DNA from: Labyrinthula sp. Ha
Taxonomy: Eukaryota; Sar; Bigyra; Labyrinthulida; Labyrinthulaceae
Reading direction: 5' to 3'
Assembly (NCBI GenBank): GCA_015227615.1
Contig: JAALGZ010000011.1
Location: 1,054,001 to 1,118,000 of the forward strand
Length of the DNA stretch: 64,000 nucleotides
The notes below the pieces were generated by a model. It searched no databases, was not told the DNA's origin, and worked only from the letters and a program-made list of their open reading frames with translations. A program made the translations under genes and the position numbers. This document shows, piece by piece, positions 23,151 through 34,821 of the stretch; the stretch's first letter is position 1; each line of letters begins with the position of its first letter.

Positions 23151-26021
23151 TCATCTGTTAACAACTGTGGTTAGGAGGTCTACTACATCAGGAACAGAGG
23201 CTATATACTCTCGAGCGCTGCTGACTCTTACTCCTACAACTACTGTATAGCAATTCCAGGGAAGGCTAAATGGGAGATTTGCCTTTCTTGCCTCTTTGGA
23301 AAGTTTCATGAGCGCGTTTTCTGCAAGTCCCTGGGACATGTAGTCTTTTGCAAACTGTACAAAACTCTTCTTCTTTCTCCAGTTCTTGGCAAATTCAGAT
23401 TCTGCGCTCTTTTTCCCTGGCATAAGGACGTGGAACATATCTTCATCAGTGTCATCCTCTCCGCCAGTAAGAAGAAGAATTAAATCTGGGCACCCAGTTT
23501 CCATCCTAAACCAATCCATTACCTTGAGAAGCATCGTAGCCTTTGAAACTGTGGGGATTTTCACTGCAACCCTCTTGTGCTCAATGAAACTCAAAATTGG
23601 CATTTTGGAACTAAACTCAACTAGGGCAACAAACAAGTTATTTGCTTGCCAAGCCCCATGTTGTTCATCTGCATCGTGCCAGCTCCATGCAATATAAGTT
23701 TCACAGACCTCAAAGCTGCTTCCAGGAGTTCGCTCTCTGTAGTATTCAAACAGAGGGATCAACTCATCCCTCCACGTGTGATTCCACAGCGCTTGATCCT
23801 TCTTTCCGAAATCTGTATTCCTAGGTTGCAACTGGTTAATTGGGCTTTCAAAAACAGAAAACCAATCTTTTCCTGGAAACCTGACAAATGCTCCTCCTTC
23901 GGCTACTAAACTCAAAGATGAGATCCCAAGAAAATGCTTGTCCATGAACTCCTTTGTTCGATGTGATACTAGCACAACACGATTACCAGCATCTGAAGTT
24001 AGCGCTTTGAGTAACTGAATTATGCTTTCAGTAGGCGCTGCCAATTGAGAAAGACTTTGTTCTTCTGCAAGAACTGTCTCATAGTCAAAAACAAGTAATC
24101 TCCTTGATGTACTTTTAAATGCAGAAACTAATTCCTCAGCCTCAAGCTTTCTCAAGTACCCCTGTGAGTTGCTTGCTTCCTGGGTCTGCTGAAGCCTTGA
24201 TGCTAAATTGTTCATCCACTTTGTTGCTGTGTACTGAAAGACATACTTTGTTACGTACCTATCATAATCCGTCTTTTCCTTCTCAGACAAGTTAAGCGCA
24301 TGGTCAATTGTCTCCGCCACTTGGGTTACATCATGTGGATTAATTAGCAGCGAGCCTCCACCTAAGACATGTGCTGCACCAGAAAATTCAGAGACGATTA
24401 CAGTTGATGGGAGATCGGCAAATGTTCTAAAGACTACATATTCAAAGGGCCTAATGTTCATTCCGCATCGAAAGGAGGTGTCCAAATAAATGTCCGCAAG
24501 AGACAGTAGAACACAAAGTTCTCGATCGTCATCAGCACTGTCGATTGTAAGATGACCATGTTCTGTAAAATTATTTTGCTGGTCTTCAAATAAAAAATTC
24601 CTGGTTTCTTCTCCTGGTAGAACTGGATTAAAGTGATAGCTCTGAAGGAAATTTCCTTCTGACTCTTGTCCTGAATACAGATTTCTTGTGATTAAGAGCA
24701 AAGGCCCCGAGTAAATTCCAATTACACTCTTTCCTGCTCCGTTGACTCTGCCAGAGATTCTGTACAGCGTAGTGAGAAGATCTCGATCAGCTTGAATGTC
24801 AACCAAGAGAACTTGGATTAAGACAACCTTTTCTCTTAGTTCAGGATGTCCTTCTAAGAACTCTTCAAACGCCAGAAACTTAGCAACTAAGCCAGAGGAT
24901 TGTTTCACGTAATCAACACCTACTAAAACTTTGACACCTTGTTTTTTCATTGCTTCTTGAAGATTACAAAATCTGTCCTTAATTAGTGCTTCATTGTTCT
25001 CATGACTCAAAAACCGCTTAATTTCAGCTGGTTCAACTCCAACCTAAAGTAAAAAATATTTCATTAAATACTGGAGCAATTGTAAACTTTGCAAAGTGTC
25101 CATTAAAATCACATCCTGCTGGAGTTGCTTTAAGACCAAGAATTCGCGTACAAGCAGAAATGAAGTGTCTAGCGTACCCAAATGTTTGAAATCCAATTAA
25201 GCTACTTCCAAGCACCCCCCTTAGAAGTTCTTCTCGCATGGGTAAGATTCGAAAGAATTCCGTACTTGGAAAAGGAATGTGAAGAAAAAATCCAATAGAA
25301 GCTTCTGGAATCAATTGTCGCAACATTGAGGGTAAAAGAAAAAGATTGTAACCATGAATGTAAACCAAATCATTCTGCTGTCTACTTGGTTCATTATAAA
25401 CTTCTTTTACAACATCTGCAAATCTTTGATTCACACTTACAAAAGCCGAATACATCCGCGCTTCTGTAAAATCTGCGTATTCCTCGAGATCATGGGTTTT
25501 GAGTAGGTGTTCTACTGTAGGTACAGTGCTGTGAAAGATCGGCCAGAGACAGGTATTACAGTATCCATTATAATATAGATCAAACATTCTCTCTTCAATG
25601 TTTACAACTGTATATTTCTGTCGATTTCTAAAAAAGTTAATAGAAAGTTTGTTCTACCCGTAGGAATCCAACGCAGAGTTTGTCTCGGAGAGTTGAAAAT
25701 GTGCACTTTCTGTATTTTTTACTTTTGAAATGCCTATCCAGTGAATATTATACGTTTGAAATAGGGCAGAAGTGTTGAGACGTGATGACGCTTTGAAAGG
25801 GCTCTCATTTTCTAAGAGTATCTTACCCGACTTTATTGTGAGTGGAAGTTCCCTGTACACGAGAATGAGACGTGGTTTTGCACCAGTTATCGATTTAGAG
25901 CTATGGTTTCGTTCACGTACAAGCTAATTCACTATAAGATATAAAAGTATACTTCAAGTTGTTTCTGAAGTTCATTTATTCTGTTGAGTATTTCTTTCTC
26001 CTTTTGTTCTTTAGGTGTCAT
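23151..26021 (-). CDS. Trehalose-6-phosphate synthase/phosphatase homologue, probably catalytically dead
   Basis: A 927-residue class II-type fusion of a GT20 synthase domain and a HAD phosphatase domain. Exons on the minus strand are 25953-26021, 25658-25923, 25072-25627 and 23151-25043; introns are 29, 30 and 28 nt. Family landmarks include YYNGYCNTCLWPIFH, IGFFLHIPFPSTEFFR, GFQTFGYARHFISACTRILG and VSEFSGAAHVLGGGSLLINP. Key synthase residues are replaced: the usual VDRLDxxKG is VDYVKQSSG (Arg and Lys lost), HDYHL is HGYNL and RDGMN is RCGMN. In the phosphatase domain the DxD motif is DYE at about residues 617-619. I infer a regulatory or scaffold role rather than trehalose synthesis. The start chosen is ATG 26021; the frame stays open a little further upstream, to an acceptor-like site at 26061. 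Confidence 0.88.
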
Positions 26022-26094
26022 TAAAACGTGATTTTCCGGTGGTAATTCACCATTGAGTTTCTAAATTATAATCCCCAGCAACAAATATTACTTA

Positions 26095-26383
26095 TTAGTC
26101 CCAAAGGCTGCTAATCAAGATAAACCCTGTTATTGCAAGTGATAAAATAACAGAACATAGGAGTTTTGATGTTAATGTAGCACCTAACCTTACTAGAGGT
26201 AAAAGTGACACCAAAGAATACAAATGGTCTTCTTCATAGAGTGAACACATCAATAGTATAGCTTCCATAATCTTCCAGAAATACAATATACGTCCCTACG
26301 ATGAAAAGCAAGCTCTTGAGTATTGTCGATGTGTGCTTCAGATTCAAATTGACGACAAAATATTGGGTTTCTTGTGTTTTCAT
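26095..26383 (-). CDS. Possible small multi-pass membrane protein, 86 residues
   Basis: Two frames join through a 28-nt GT-AG intron (26272-26299): exon 1 is 26300-26383 and exon 2 is 26095-26271. The product begins MKTQETQYFVVNLNLKH and continues as two or three hydrophobic segments (ILKSLLFIIMEAILLMCSLY, then a second ending ITGFILISSLWD). No family was recognised. It lies 73 bp upstream of the TPS-like start codon on the same strand and ends in tandem stops TAATAA, directly followed by a second intron-like segment (26061-26091). A noncoding leader of the TPS gene is the alternative explanation. Confidence 0.4.
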
Positions 26384-29300
26384 CTCTTTTAGCAAGTGAA
26401 ACCCCGGATCATGTCATCGGTGAACGTAACTATTTCATTAGTTCTTCAATATAATATATATTTTCTCACCAACGTAAGAAATTAAATCCAAAACTTGAAG
26501 TAATTGGTTAATTTTATAGTATTCGGTTAACTTTAAGATGCTCAACCTCTAGTCAATGTATACAGATTTCTATGAGTAAACTGATGTAGCTCCAAATAGT
26601 CGTAGGCCTAAGCCTCCAGAAAAATTTTCTGCTGAAAGAACGATAAATTAAAATTAAATTATCACTCTTTTCTTAGGAATATGCTTCCAAATAATAATCA
26701 ATAATCTGATGTTTTGCCGAGCGAACTAAATATGATTTTCTTTCTCACTATAACACATTTTGTATCCTGAGTTCGGTTACTTACTGAGCCCTACTATGTG
26801 TTAGGCTAAATATCACCTACTTATAACGTTGACAGACGTTGTTTCTATATTTTTTTTTGCAAATTTGAATTTGACAACTCAAGGCTGGGTATTCTTGCAG
26901 GAAAACCAAACTACTGAGATCCCTGATGGAGCTTTTCACTGAGTTTCATAGCCCCTACTCCAGTGGTGTTTTAGGCTCTACCTCTAGAAAGTCTCTCATT
27001 TATAACTAAATAGTACCCATCAGAGCATAGGATTCATAATTCAGTTTCTATATTGACTGCAATGTGCGTAATCTACAGCAAGTACAAGTCGATTTAAATA
27101 GCTCCAAACTATGATCAGCCTAGGCATATGTTTGTTATGATATTAGCTTTTAAATGACCCAGTAGTTTTTTATAGAAAAATTGTAGTTAATAATAACTAA
27201 AAAAAATCCTTTTCCTATAGATCAAAGCATGTCTCTCTGTTTTTCTGATATCAGTATGTGCGGTTGGCTCAATATGTTTTCCTCTGCCATACCGATCTTA
27301 TTGTTGTACAACTGGACATTTTCTACCAGGTCAGAGGTGAAAATCTTGTAAACTTTTTCCCAGTTTGATATATTATATACATGAAGTGACTCAGCAATGT
27401 TAACTCTGTGGAAAAAGTAGGTCTTAGTTTAGTTAAATAATTTATTTATATTGCGTCCAAGAGGAGACTGTATAGTTTCGAAAAAATTTTTTGAACAGAA
27501 TATAATAAAAATACTTTCCCTTCGACTAGGTCCTTCCGGACGTTGTTGATCACGAATCTACCCTCTCTATTTTAGCTGACAACATTTTTACTTACCTAAT
27601 AATTCGACTTCTATGTTTAAAAGCTTTGAATCAGGAATCGAGGAATCTCTACGGTTTTGTTTTAGGAAAACTTTGTTCAGCAAGACTAGGTAGATGTATC
27701 TAGAGCAATAATTGAGTTTAATAATATAAAATATTCTCGTTAAATAATTTAATATTCTTCATCAGATAAGATGTACTGTCCACTAACTTCATATTATCTA
27801 TATAAATGGTTAAATCGTGCCTTTTTATTTAATCAAGGTATAGAAACTGACTTTTTATGCTGCTCCTACAATAAATTAAAATATATCATATTTTTTCGAC
27901 CATACCAACTATAGAAAACAAGTCCCCTTGTTTCTATTTAATAAAAAAAACATAATAAGTGTTAAACAAGTAATAATATTCCCAAATTCTAAAATTTTAG
28001 TCTCTACCAAACTTTTTCCTACGAGTTTTATCAACTTTAAATAAATATCATACACCATCCAAATTTTTTAATGTAAGGTTGAAGAATCACATTAAAGTTC
28101 TAGGGAATATATTAACACTTTCTTCTTATTATTCGAAAAATCTCTTGCATAAAATGAAGACCTATTATTCACTTTCTTAGTCACTCTTTCTTCAACGTGA
28201 TCAAATAAACCAATTCCCTTGCTACTTTTTTATTATATTGATACTAGAAATAAGATCGAATGTGAGAAGTAAGAAAAAATAATAACATTAATCGCTTTAT
28301 GATGTCTTCTATTCAAAATATATTTAACCTTTAAGATATAACCAAATAGACTTTTTTCTATATTAGGCACCCTAAAAAAGCTTCTTGGAATAAATATTTT
28401 AATTGTTAGGCTTCTTTAACCAATTCATGTTGACTTGATTATAAAAAGATGTAAAACAAGCCTAACCCTTGATTTCTGAGGTGTCCTTCAAAATGCAGAT
28501 GTAAGTAAGTTGTTAGTCGGCTCTAATATTACAACGATTCACATAAGTGAAAGATACATTTTTAAGTATGTTGGGAGCTATGATATTAATTTTAGTGGCC
28601 TAAAAATGAGGCATAAAGATAAGATAGAATATATATCTGTAAATATCGTGCCATCCTGCATTCCATTTTCAGCACAAGCCTTCAAAGACCAAATTACTCT
28701 AAGAGGATACTTTGTGCAATGTGAAACCACTCTTTAAAGATTTGTTTATATATATATTTTATTTACTAAGTCTGAAAGTTCTTGAAAAAGATAAAATGAA
28801 CGGCTAAAAACTATATTAAAAATGAGCTGCTATAACAACCTGTTAAATAGCTTTATTTAAGCGTTTCATTTCTTGTTTGTAGTATTCTTTTTTCTTATTT
28901 AAACGGCAGATTTGGGAACAGAGTTTGACAGAAACTGGGCAAATTCAGCCCAGTTATTATTCTTGCTAAGTTTCAGAAATAAAGGTTCCATCTCCAATAT
29001 TATATTCATTAGAAAAAAATTATTTATCTATTCAAAACTGTGATTGAGAGGTGATACTAAAGCGTATATACGGTCCAAGCAAAAAAAATATTAATATTAA
29101 TTTTTATATTACTTGGCATAGAAGTAGCATGTGCACAGTGTAAATAACAAGGATCCTTATTTAGACAATGATTTATTTTCAAATAGCTTTCTGAGCTCAT
29201 ATAAAACTTGTATATCCTATACTTTTTGTAATGTAAAATTTTGATGTTGTTAGGGTTCAAACATATAAACAATTTACTTAAATTTCATCTAACTTCATCT

Positions 29301-32300
29301 ACGATTCTCCAAGAAATTTACTAGAAACTTTCACAAGAAACCTACTAAAAAATAAACCCTGTTTTGCCATCCCCGCATATACTTAGTGGTAATAGAGATA
29401 ACTCTTATTCTACCTCTGTGACTTCAGAACTACAATAGATAGCCAGTAAATATCAAAAGCAATGAGTATCTCTGGGCATTTAAGTAATACACTGTTTCAT
29501 CCAAAAATATTGAACTCAATATGCCCAAAAATCCGTGGATTAACCTGAACTGATATTTTCACAAGATAAAGTTATATTGAGAAGTAATTGGTATTCTCTA
29601 CGGATATACCAAAATCTATTCTGCATATTCTAGTTTCTCAACTATTGTGACAACAAAGACTCAGATAGAAATATCTGTGATGGCAATGAATAGGCGATAA
29701 AAATAGTAGCTACATGAGCAATGGTTTGCTCATTACTTTCCAAAAAAATTATGGGATCTCATTATTAAATTTCATTTATTAAATGATTAACGAACTGGCC
29801 TTCAATGATTATTGGGGTGATTATATATAATCGGTATAGCCACGAGTGAAATATTGCTATTAATTTATTAAGTCTAAGAACATCATAATTTTCCTTCCCC
29901 CTAAATCTAGAATAATTGTTTGTTTAACTATAATCACAAACATTTCAATTTCTGTTTAAGCCTCAAAACTAATTCTCTTGCCAGAAAAGTGATATCAGGT
30001 TTGTAAATTTAATGTTTTATACTTTACGCTGTGATCACCTTTTCTCATCTCATTAATCTCGATTTCTTCCTGGCTTTAGTATTTTCCCTGTTTTTCACAT
30101 TTGCAAAGGAAGGGAAGCTATGGCAAAATATGACGAAGCTCTCTATATACTTTTCTTTCATAAGTTGATCGAAAGCTCTTTGTCGTATATATGATTAGCT
30201 CTTTAACCCTGTAGATAATAAGTAGTACTGTGGCTAACCAATTTTTGGAGTTGCTATCTCAAGTAGATATCTGCGTTCTGTTATATAGGTAAATGAAAAG
30301 AGATTTCCTCAATCAAGGAAACAGAACAGAGTTATGGCGACCAATGTAATTCTAATCTCAATATGAACTCTAAATCCTTTACAAGAAAGCGATACACATA
30401 TACGTGTGAAGTTATGTTCAAGGATGGTGTTCTTATTCTGATTGCATAAGTTCCCATTCTATAAGATTTTGTCATGTTCTAGGTCAGGGAACAGTGAAGA
30501 TTTAAACTAAGACCTTAATTATTCGAACTTCCCATCTTTCAAATATGTGTCTACTCAATTTCCAACTGATCTTAACTCTGAAAAAGCATGATGCATAATC
30601 CTTGAGATTTAGTTTTAAATGAGCCGAAGGTATTTATTCGGTATTAATTTTAACTAGCTCATACAGAAAAATCTAGCTTTAAGATGATGAAAAGTAATAA
30701 CGAAGAAAGGAACATGTCATACAAGAAACCCTATGCTTTTTAAACTATGGAGCTTATTTAACGAAGAAAAATATAGAGAATCTTTTCTTGATCTAGAGTT
30801 CTAGCTCCTGTAATATTCTTGTGATCTCTTCTATTGTAAATTAGCACAAATTTTCTTTTTTACAACTGGAACTAAACTTCTTTTAATAATTCAATAAGTG
30901 AAAGATAAGTTACTTTCGACTTCTATCTTCTTAGGAGGTTCAAAATAGACACACGAACTCTTTTCCTAACTCCATAGAAACAACGAGACCTTAATGTTAC
31001 TTGCAGCTTTCCGCGTGTTCATCTTATGATCCAACAAAGCACCTTCAATCACCAGTATTCCCAGTAAGATACATTACGGTAATGACTTAAATACTAGGAA
31101 TTCTATTTAGGAGAACACACCACATACCAAAATCGCTATGGTGATTGTTCCTAAATATTCGGCGTCTTAACTACTCGACGTAAATGAAAGTAAAGCTGGA
31201 CTAACATAAAGACCAAGACTGCGTAAATGATTCCCGAATAATGACTTGTCGAAATAACTTAGAGAAGCACCATAATAATGAAGAGATACCTAGGAAAAAC
31301 CAATGTAGAAAAATACACCAAAGTATTCTTCTTAATATTTAGCAGGCACAAGACACACGATCTTTACTTAAAATGCTGCGCAAACTATTATTCAGGATTG
31401 AAGCTGGGTAACTCCCCTTGTATGCCAGCCTTTTTTTTGTATCTTTCTTCATGACCCAAGCGTATTTATTGCGCAACTGTACAGTGAGATATTCTTCTGA
31501 GAAAAAACTGTTGAGACTTGTCTCCAAAATCATTCATCGCACTAGATCTCCTCCTTTGAGAAATAGGTATTGTGTCAACGCATGAAATCTAGTTAATCTA
31601 AAGAGTCGGGATATCATTTACAATTGAGCCAAGTAAGTCAGTTTGGTTTTGGTGTGGATTATTTTTCAAGGTTTTTCAATAAGCTTGTGTTTCATTATTT
31701 GAGCCATCAGTTTCTAAATAGGTACATACTCTAAATCCTTAGCATGGTGCAAACCATGCTATGAGGATTGATGCCCTTACCTAGGTTTCTATTCTAAGCA
31801 TAGTGCTCAGTCAAGAGACGATTATTTCTTATGCGTGTACAAATATGGTATAAGTAAACTTGGTTTGGTAATGCTCTCTCATTGAATCTGTCAACTTTTC
31901 ATGGAAAGATCTTCATCGAACTTAATAAATTCGCAGATAAACCTGGTTTAAGAGCTCTAGTTCTACTTTCATATTCAAGAATACGAGCTTCCAACACGAG
32001 TTTCTCCCCAAATTAGTTAATAATTTAGTATAAGCGCTTACATGAATAAGTTGTTTGCGTTCAAAAATAGACAATGAGGCCGCCATTATTATTTTGATGA
32101 ATATAGCTACATAGGCATAAGTTTTGAACATACTCATAGCTTCTTCCATAAAATATAGAACTTTAGTTTGCAAACATAAATCACGATTTTAATGATGAGA
32201 GCCGCAATACACCTTAAGAAATCGTATCATCTTACATATGGAGTCTAGTTTAATAGCTTGCTGCATGGGTCAATCTTCACTTCCAGGTGAACTTATAGGT

Positions 32301-33751
32301 GTTAACATAGCTATGAGATGTTCATTCTTCTTTCGTAAGGTCAGTAGAAACCCCTAGCTGACAAAAATAATTTTGCTCATGATTTGATGGGCTTTGAAAG
32401 AAGAAAGCGATTTTTCGTATTCTGAAGAAATTTCAGTGGACATTGCTAGATAAGTTCAAGCAATTAAAATTGTATATACATAGGGCAATTGAAGTTAGAA
32501 GAAGGTTAGATCCTTTCTTTTATATTACTAGAAGATGAAAATCTATAAGTTAATCTTAATTGCATGTATTTTATGAGTCACTTTACTCTATAGGTATATG
32601 CTTCGGTTGAGTTTTAGCCCAATGAACACATTTAATACCCTTTGATTTTTTAATTAATGAAATCTTTAATGGATCAAACGGGAGATGGGTATTTTCAGTT
32701 CATTTTTACCAGATTTAGCTTTCCTTTGCATGTACTTGTTTTTTATGCGACTGTTCTAGTTCTTTCTTGGGTCTATTAACAGTTTTAACTCGTTCTCGAC
32801 GAGTTTGTTGTGCTTTCATTGACTTGGTTTCCTATTCTTATTGATTGATTAGGAAATCAGTAATTGCTCCTAGCTCTTACACATAGAGATACTCCACTAC
32901 ACGCTACTGAGTGTTTTAACTATAGGCCAATTATATGCCCATTTCAAATATTACTCTATACTAAACCACGAAGGCGTTCATGCAAGAACTAGCTTTAAGA
33001 ATTTCGTTTAAAGCTTCCGATAGCTAGGTGTCCATAATCTGCTCTTGCTCCATATCATTTTCACTTATTTTCCTAACTAAAAGTTTGTGGAGGCAGTGCA
33101 TTAACTGTTTGTAAAGTTAAACCAAAATATTTAATTAAGCTCAGGTTTATGGATGTAAACTAAGCTGCGACACCTAAAAGAAGCCAAGATGTATCAAAAT
33201 CACAGAACCAAACAAGAGTACAACGGGTTGATATGTTCAGAGCAATTCCGAACAAAGAGTCATTTCTTGAAAGGGAATAAGAGCTTTTCAATAGCTAATG
33301 TCTGTCCCATTAAAGATTCGAAGTTTGAAATTGCAAAGTTTTGGTTGTGGATATGTTGCTACAATGTGCATAATCAGACCATTAGAATGTTTTCTATTTT
33401 CTTATTTCTCCATCAACTTCCATTTCATCTTCCTTATGAAATATTCCAATGTAGTTACCAACTAGTCTAACTTCTTTTATTGTAGGTGTATTTTTGTCAA
33501 GTATTGTAGTGAAGCATAGAAAATAGGCTATAAACACTATTGTGAATTACTGTTTGCACTCATTTCATGTCAGGTTTGAGCATGCTAACCAAACATGACA
33601 GCTCTGTTAAGAAGTATACCCTCAACTACTAAGAGACAGTTTGAGGATAGGTAATCATGAACCCTTTCAAAGAAGAAAAGATCTTCAGATTTAAAACCTA
33701 GAAAAAAATCTAAATACAAGAGCACGATGCAAGAGCTTATTTGAATGTGTA
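26384..33751. other. Gene-poor AT-rich stretch, 7.4 kb
   Basis: No frame here exceeds what chance gives at this composition (the longest are 60-93 codons, for example 28510-28737, 31339-31533 and 33189-33470), and none resembles a known family. No tRNA-like B box with a matching A box, rRNA or tandem array was seen. Confidence 0.55.
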
Positions 33752-34417
33752 CTAAACAGAATTATCTCTCAAGCACTTTTCAGAAGCTTGTTGTAACATG
33801 AGAAAAGTTTCCTTCTTATTAACGTATATGTCGGTTCCAATCATGAATGCAATGAAACTTGATTTTTCTGGGAAAGGTTGAGTATCAGACTTGAGCACAA
33901 GATTATTCGCCCATGTATAATACAGAGTTTCAGATTTTCTAGTCTCATATAAATAGTTACAGCACACGCTAAAAAAATGAAAAAACAAAGGCAGCTTCAA
34001 CTCTCGCTTAAATACTACAATGCCAGAGCTCAAAACAACAAAGCAACTTCTTGTGTATGACAACCTCGCTCTGTAATTGGACCCCCAAAATATATCGTCA
34101 AAAACTGAAAGGCAATTAAATGGAAGATTCATAAGAAAAACAGCAATTATCACAAAGGAAAATAGAAGAGAAGGAATAAATAAAATCAATCTCTTACACC
34201 AGTGTGTTTTTTTGATTGATTCTGAAAGTAAGCTGAAAATTTCGGCAACGCAACTATGTTTTGGATACTCTGACATAGGACTTTTGTTTGGAGTAATGAT
34301 GGCCCTAACATCATGAATGGAGAATGGTATATTTAACGTATCTAGCAAATTTTTTGTCTCTGTCATAATTTCATCTCTTAGCTCATCGACATCTTTAATC
34401 TTGTGGAAGTAACTCAT
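33752..34417 (-). CDS. Orphan membrane protein, 221 residues
   Basis: An intronless ATG-started frame of 221 residues, much longer than chance frames here. Residues ~1-75 are soluble (MSYFHKIKDVDELRDEIMTE...). One strong membrane helix follows at about 78-97 (RLILFIPSLLFSFVIIAVFL), then less certain hydrophobic stretches (SCFVVLSSGIVVF, LPLFFHFFSVCCNYLY) and a soluble tail ending TFLMLQQASEKCLRDNSV. There is no signal peptide. The family is not recognised. It is divergent from IFT140 with 404 bp between start codons. Confidence 0.65.
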   Translation of the reverse strand: MSYFHKIKDVDELRDEIMTETKNLLDTLNIPFSIHDVRAIITPNKSPMSEYPKHSCVAEIFSLLSESIKKTHWCKRLILFIPSLLFSFVIIAVFLMNLPFNCLSVFDDIFWGSNYRARLSYTRSCFVVLSSGIVVFKRELKLPLFFHFFSVCCNYLYETRKSETLYYTWANNLVLKSDTQPFPEKSSFIAFMIGTDIYVNKKETFLMLQQASEKCLRDNSV

Positions 34418-34821
34418 GTTATTTTCTGTATTTGACCCAACAGTAGTAAAAGTACCAACAATTATCAGGAGAAAAATGTTCCAAAAATATATTCTGGTAT
34501 GTGTTTAATCTTTCTAATTCAAAAAATTCTGGCTTCTAACAGCATGCGATCACAGCAGGTCTCTTCTTTCTAACTTCTTGTTTATGTGAAGAAAATCTAT
34601 ACAATAATTCTTGCTGTGGTAATGTCAAACTGCATAGAAAACCTTAATGCCTCATACTTCTATCGAGTCGGACTGCGCACCTGAAAGAACAAGCTTTCAA
34701 TTTCTTGAATCATGCTTAAGAATGAGTTATGAATCATTAAACGATTCCTGATATTTAGCTTCACTAAAGAAGAGATAATGTGTTGTAACCGTTTAGAAAG
34801 TATTTTGATGCAAGAAAGAGA
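34418..34821. promoter_or_regulatory. Divergent spacer between orphan membrane protein and IFT140
   Basis: 404 bp between two start codons. It should hold both promoters. No motif, RNA gene or further exon was recognised. Confidence 0.4.

Noticed and set aside
25029-25041. tRNA B-box-like ggttcaactcc
   Set aside because: It lies inside the TPS-like coding sequence (the Val-Gly-Val-Glu-Pro-Ala region) and has no tRNA fold around it.
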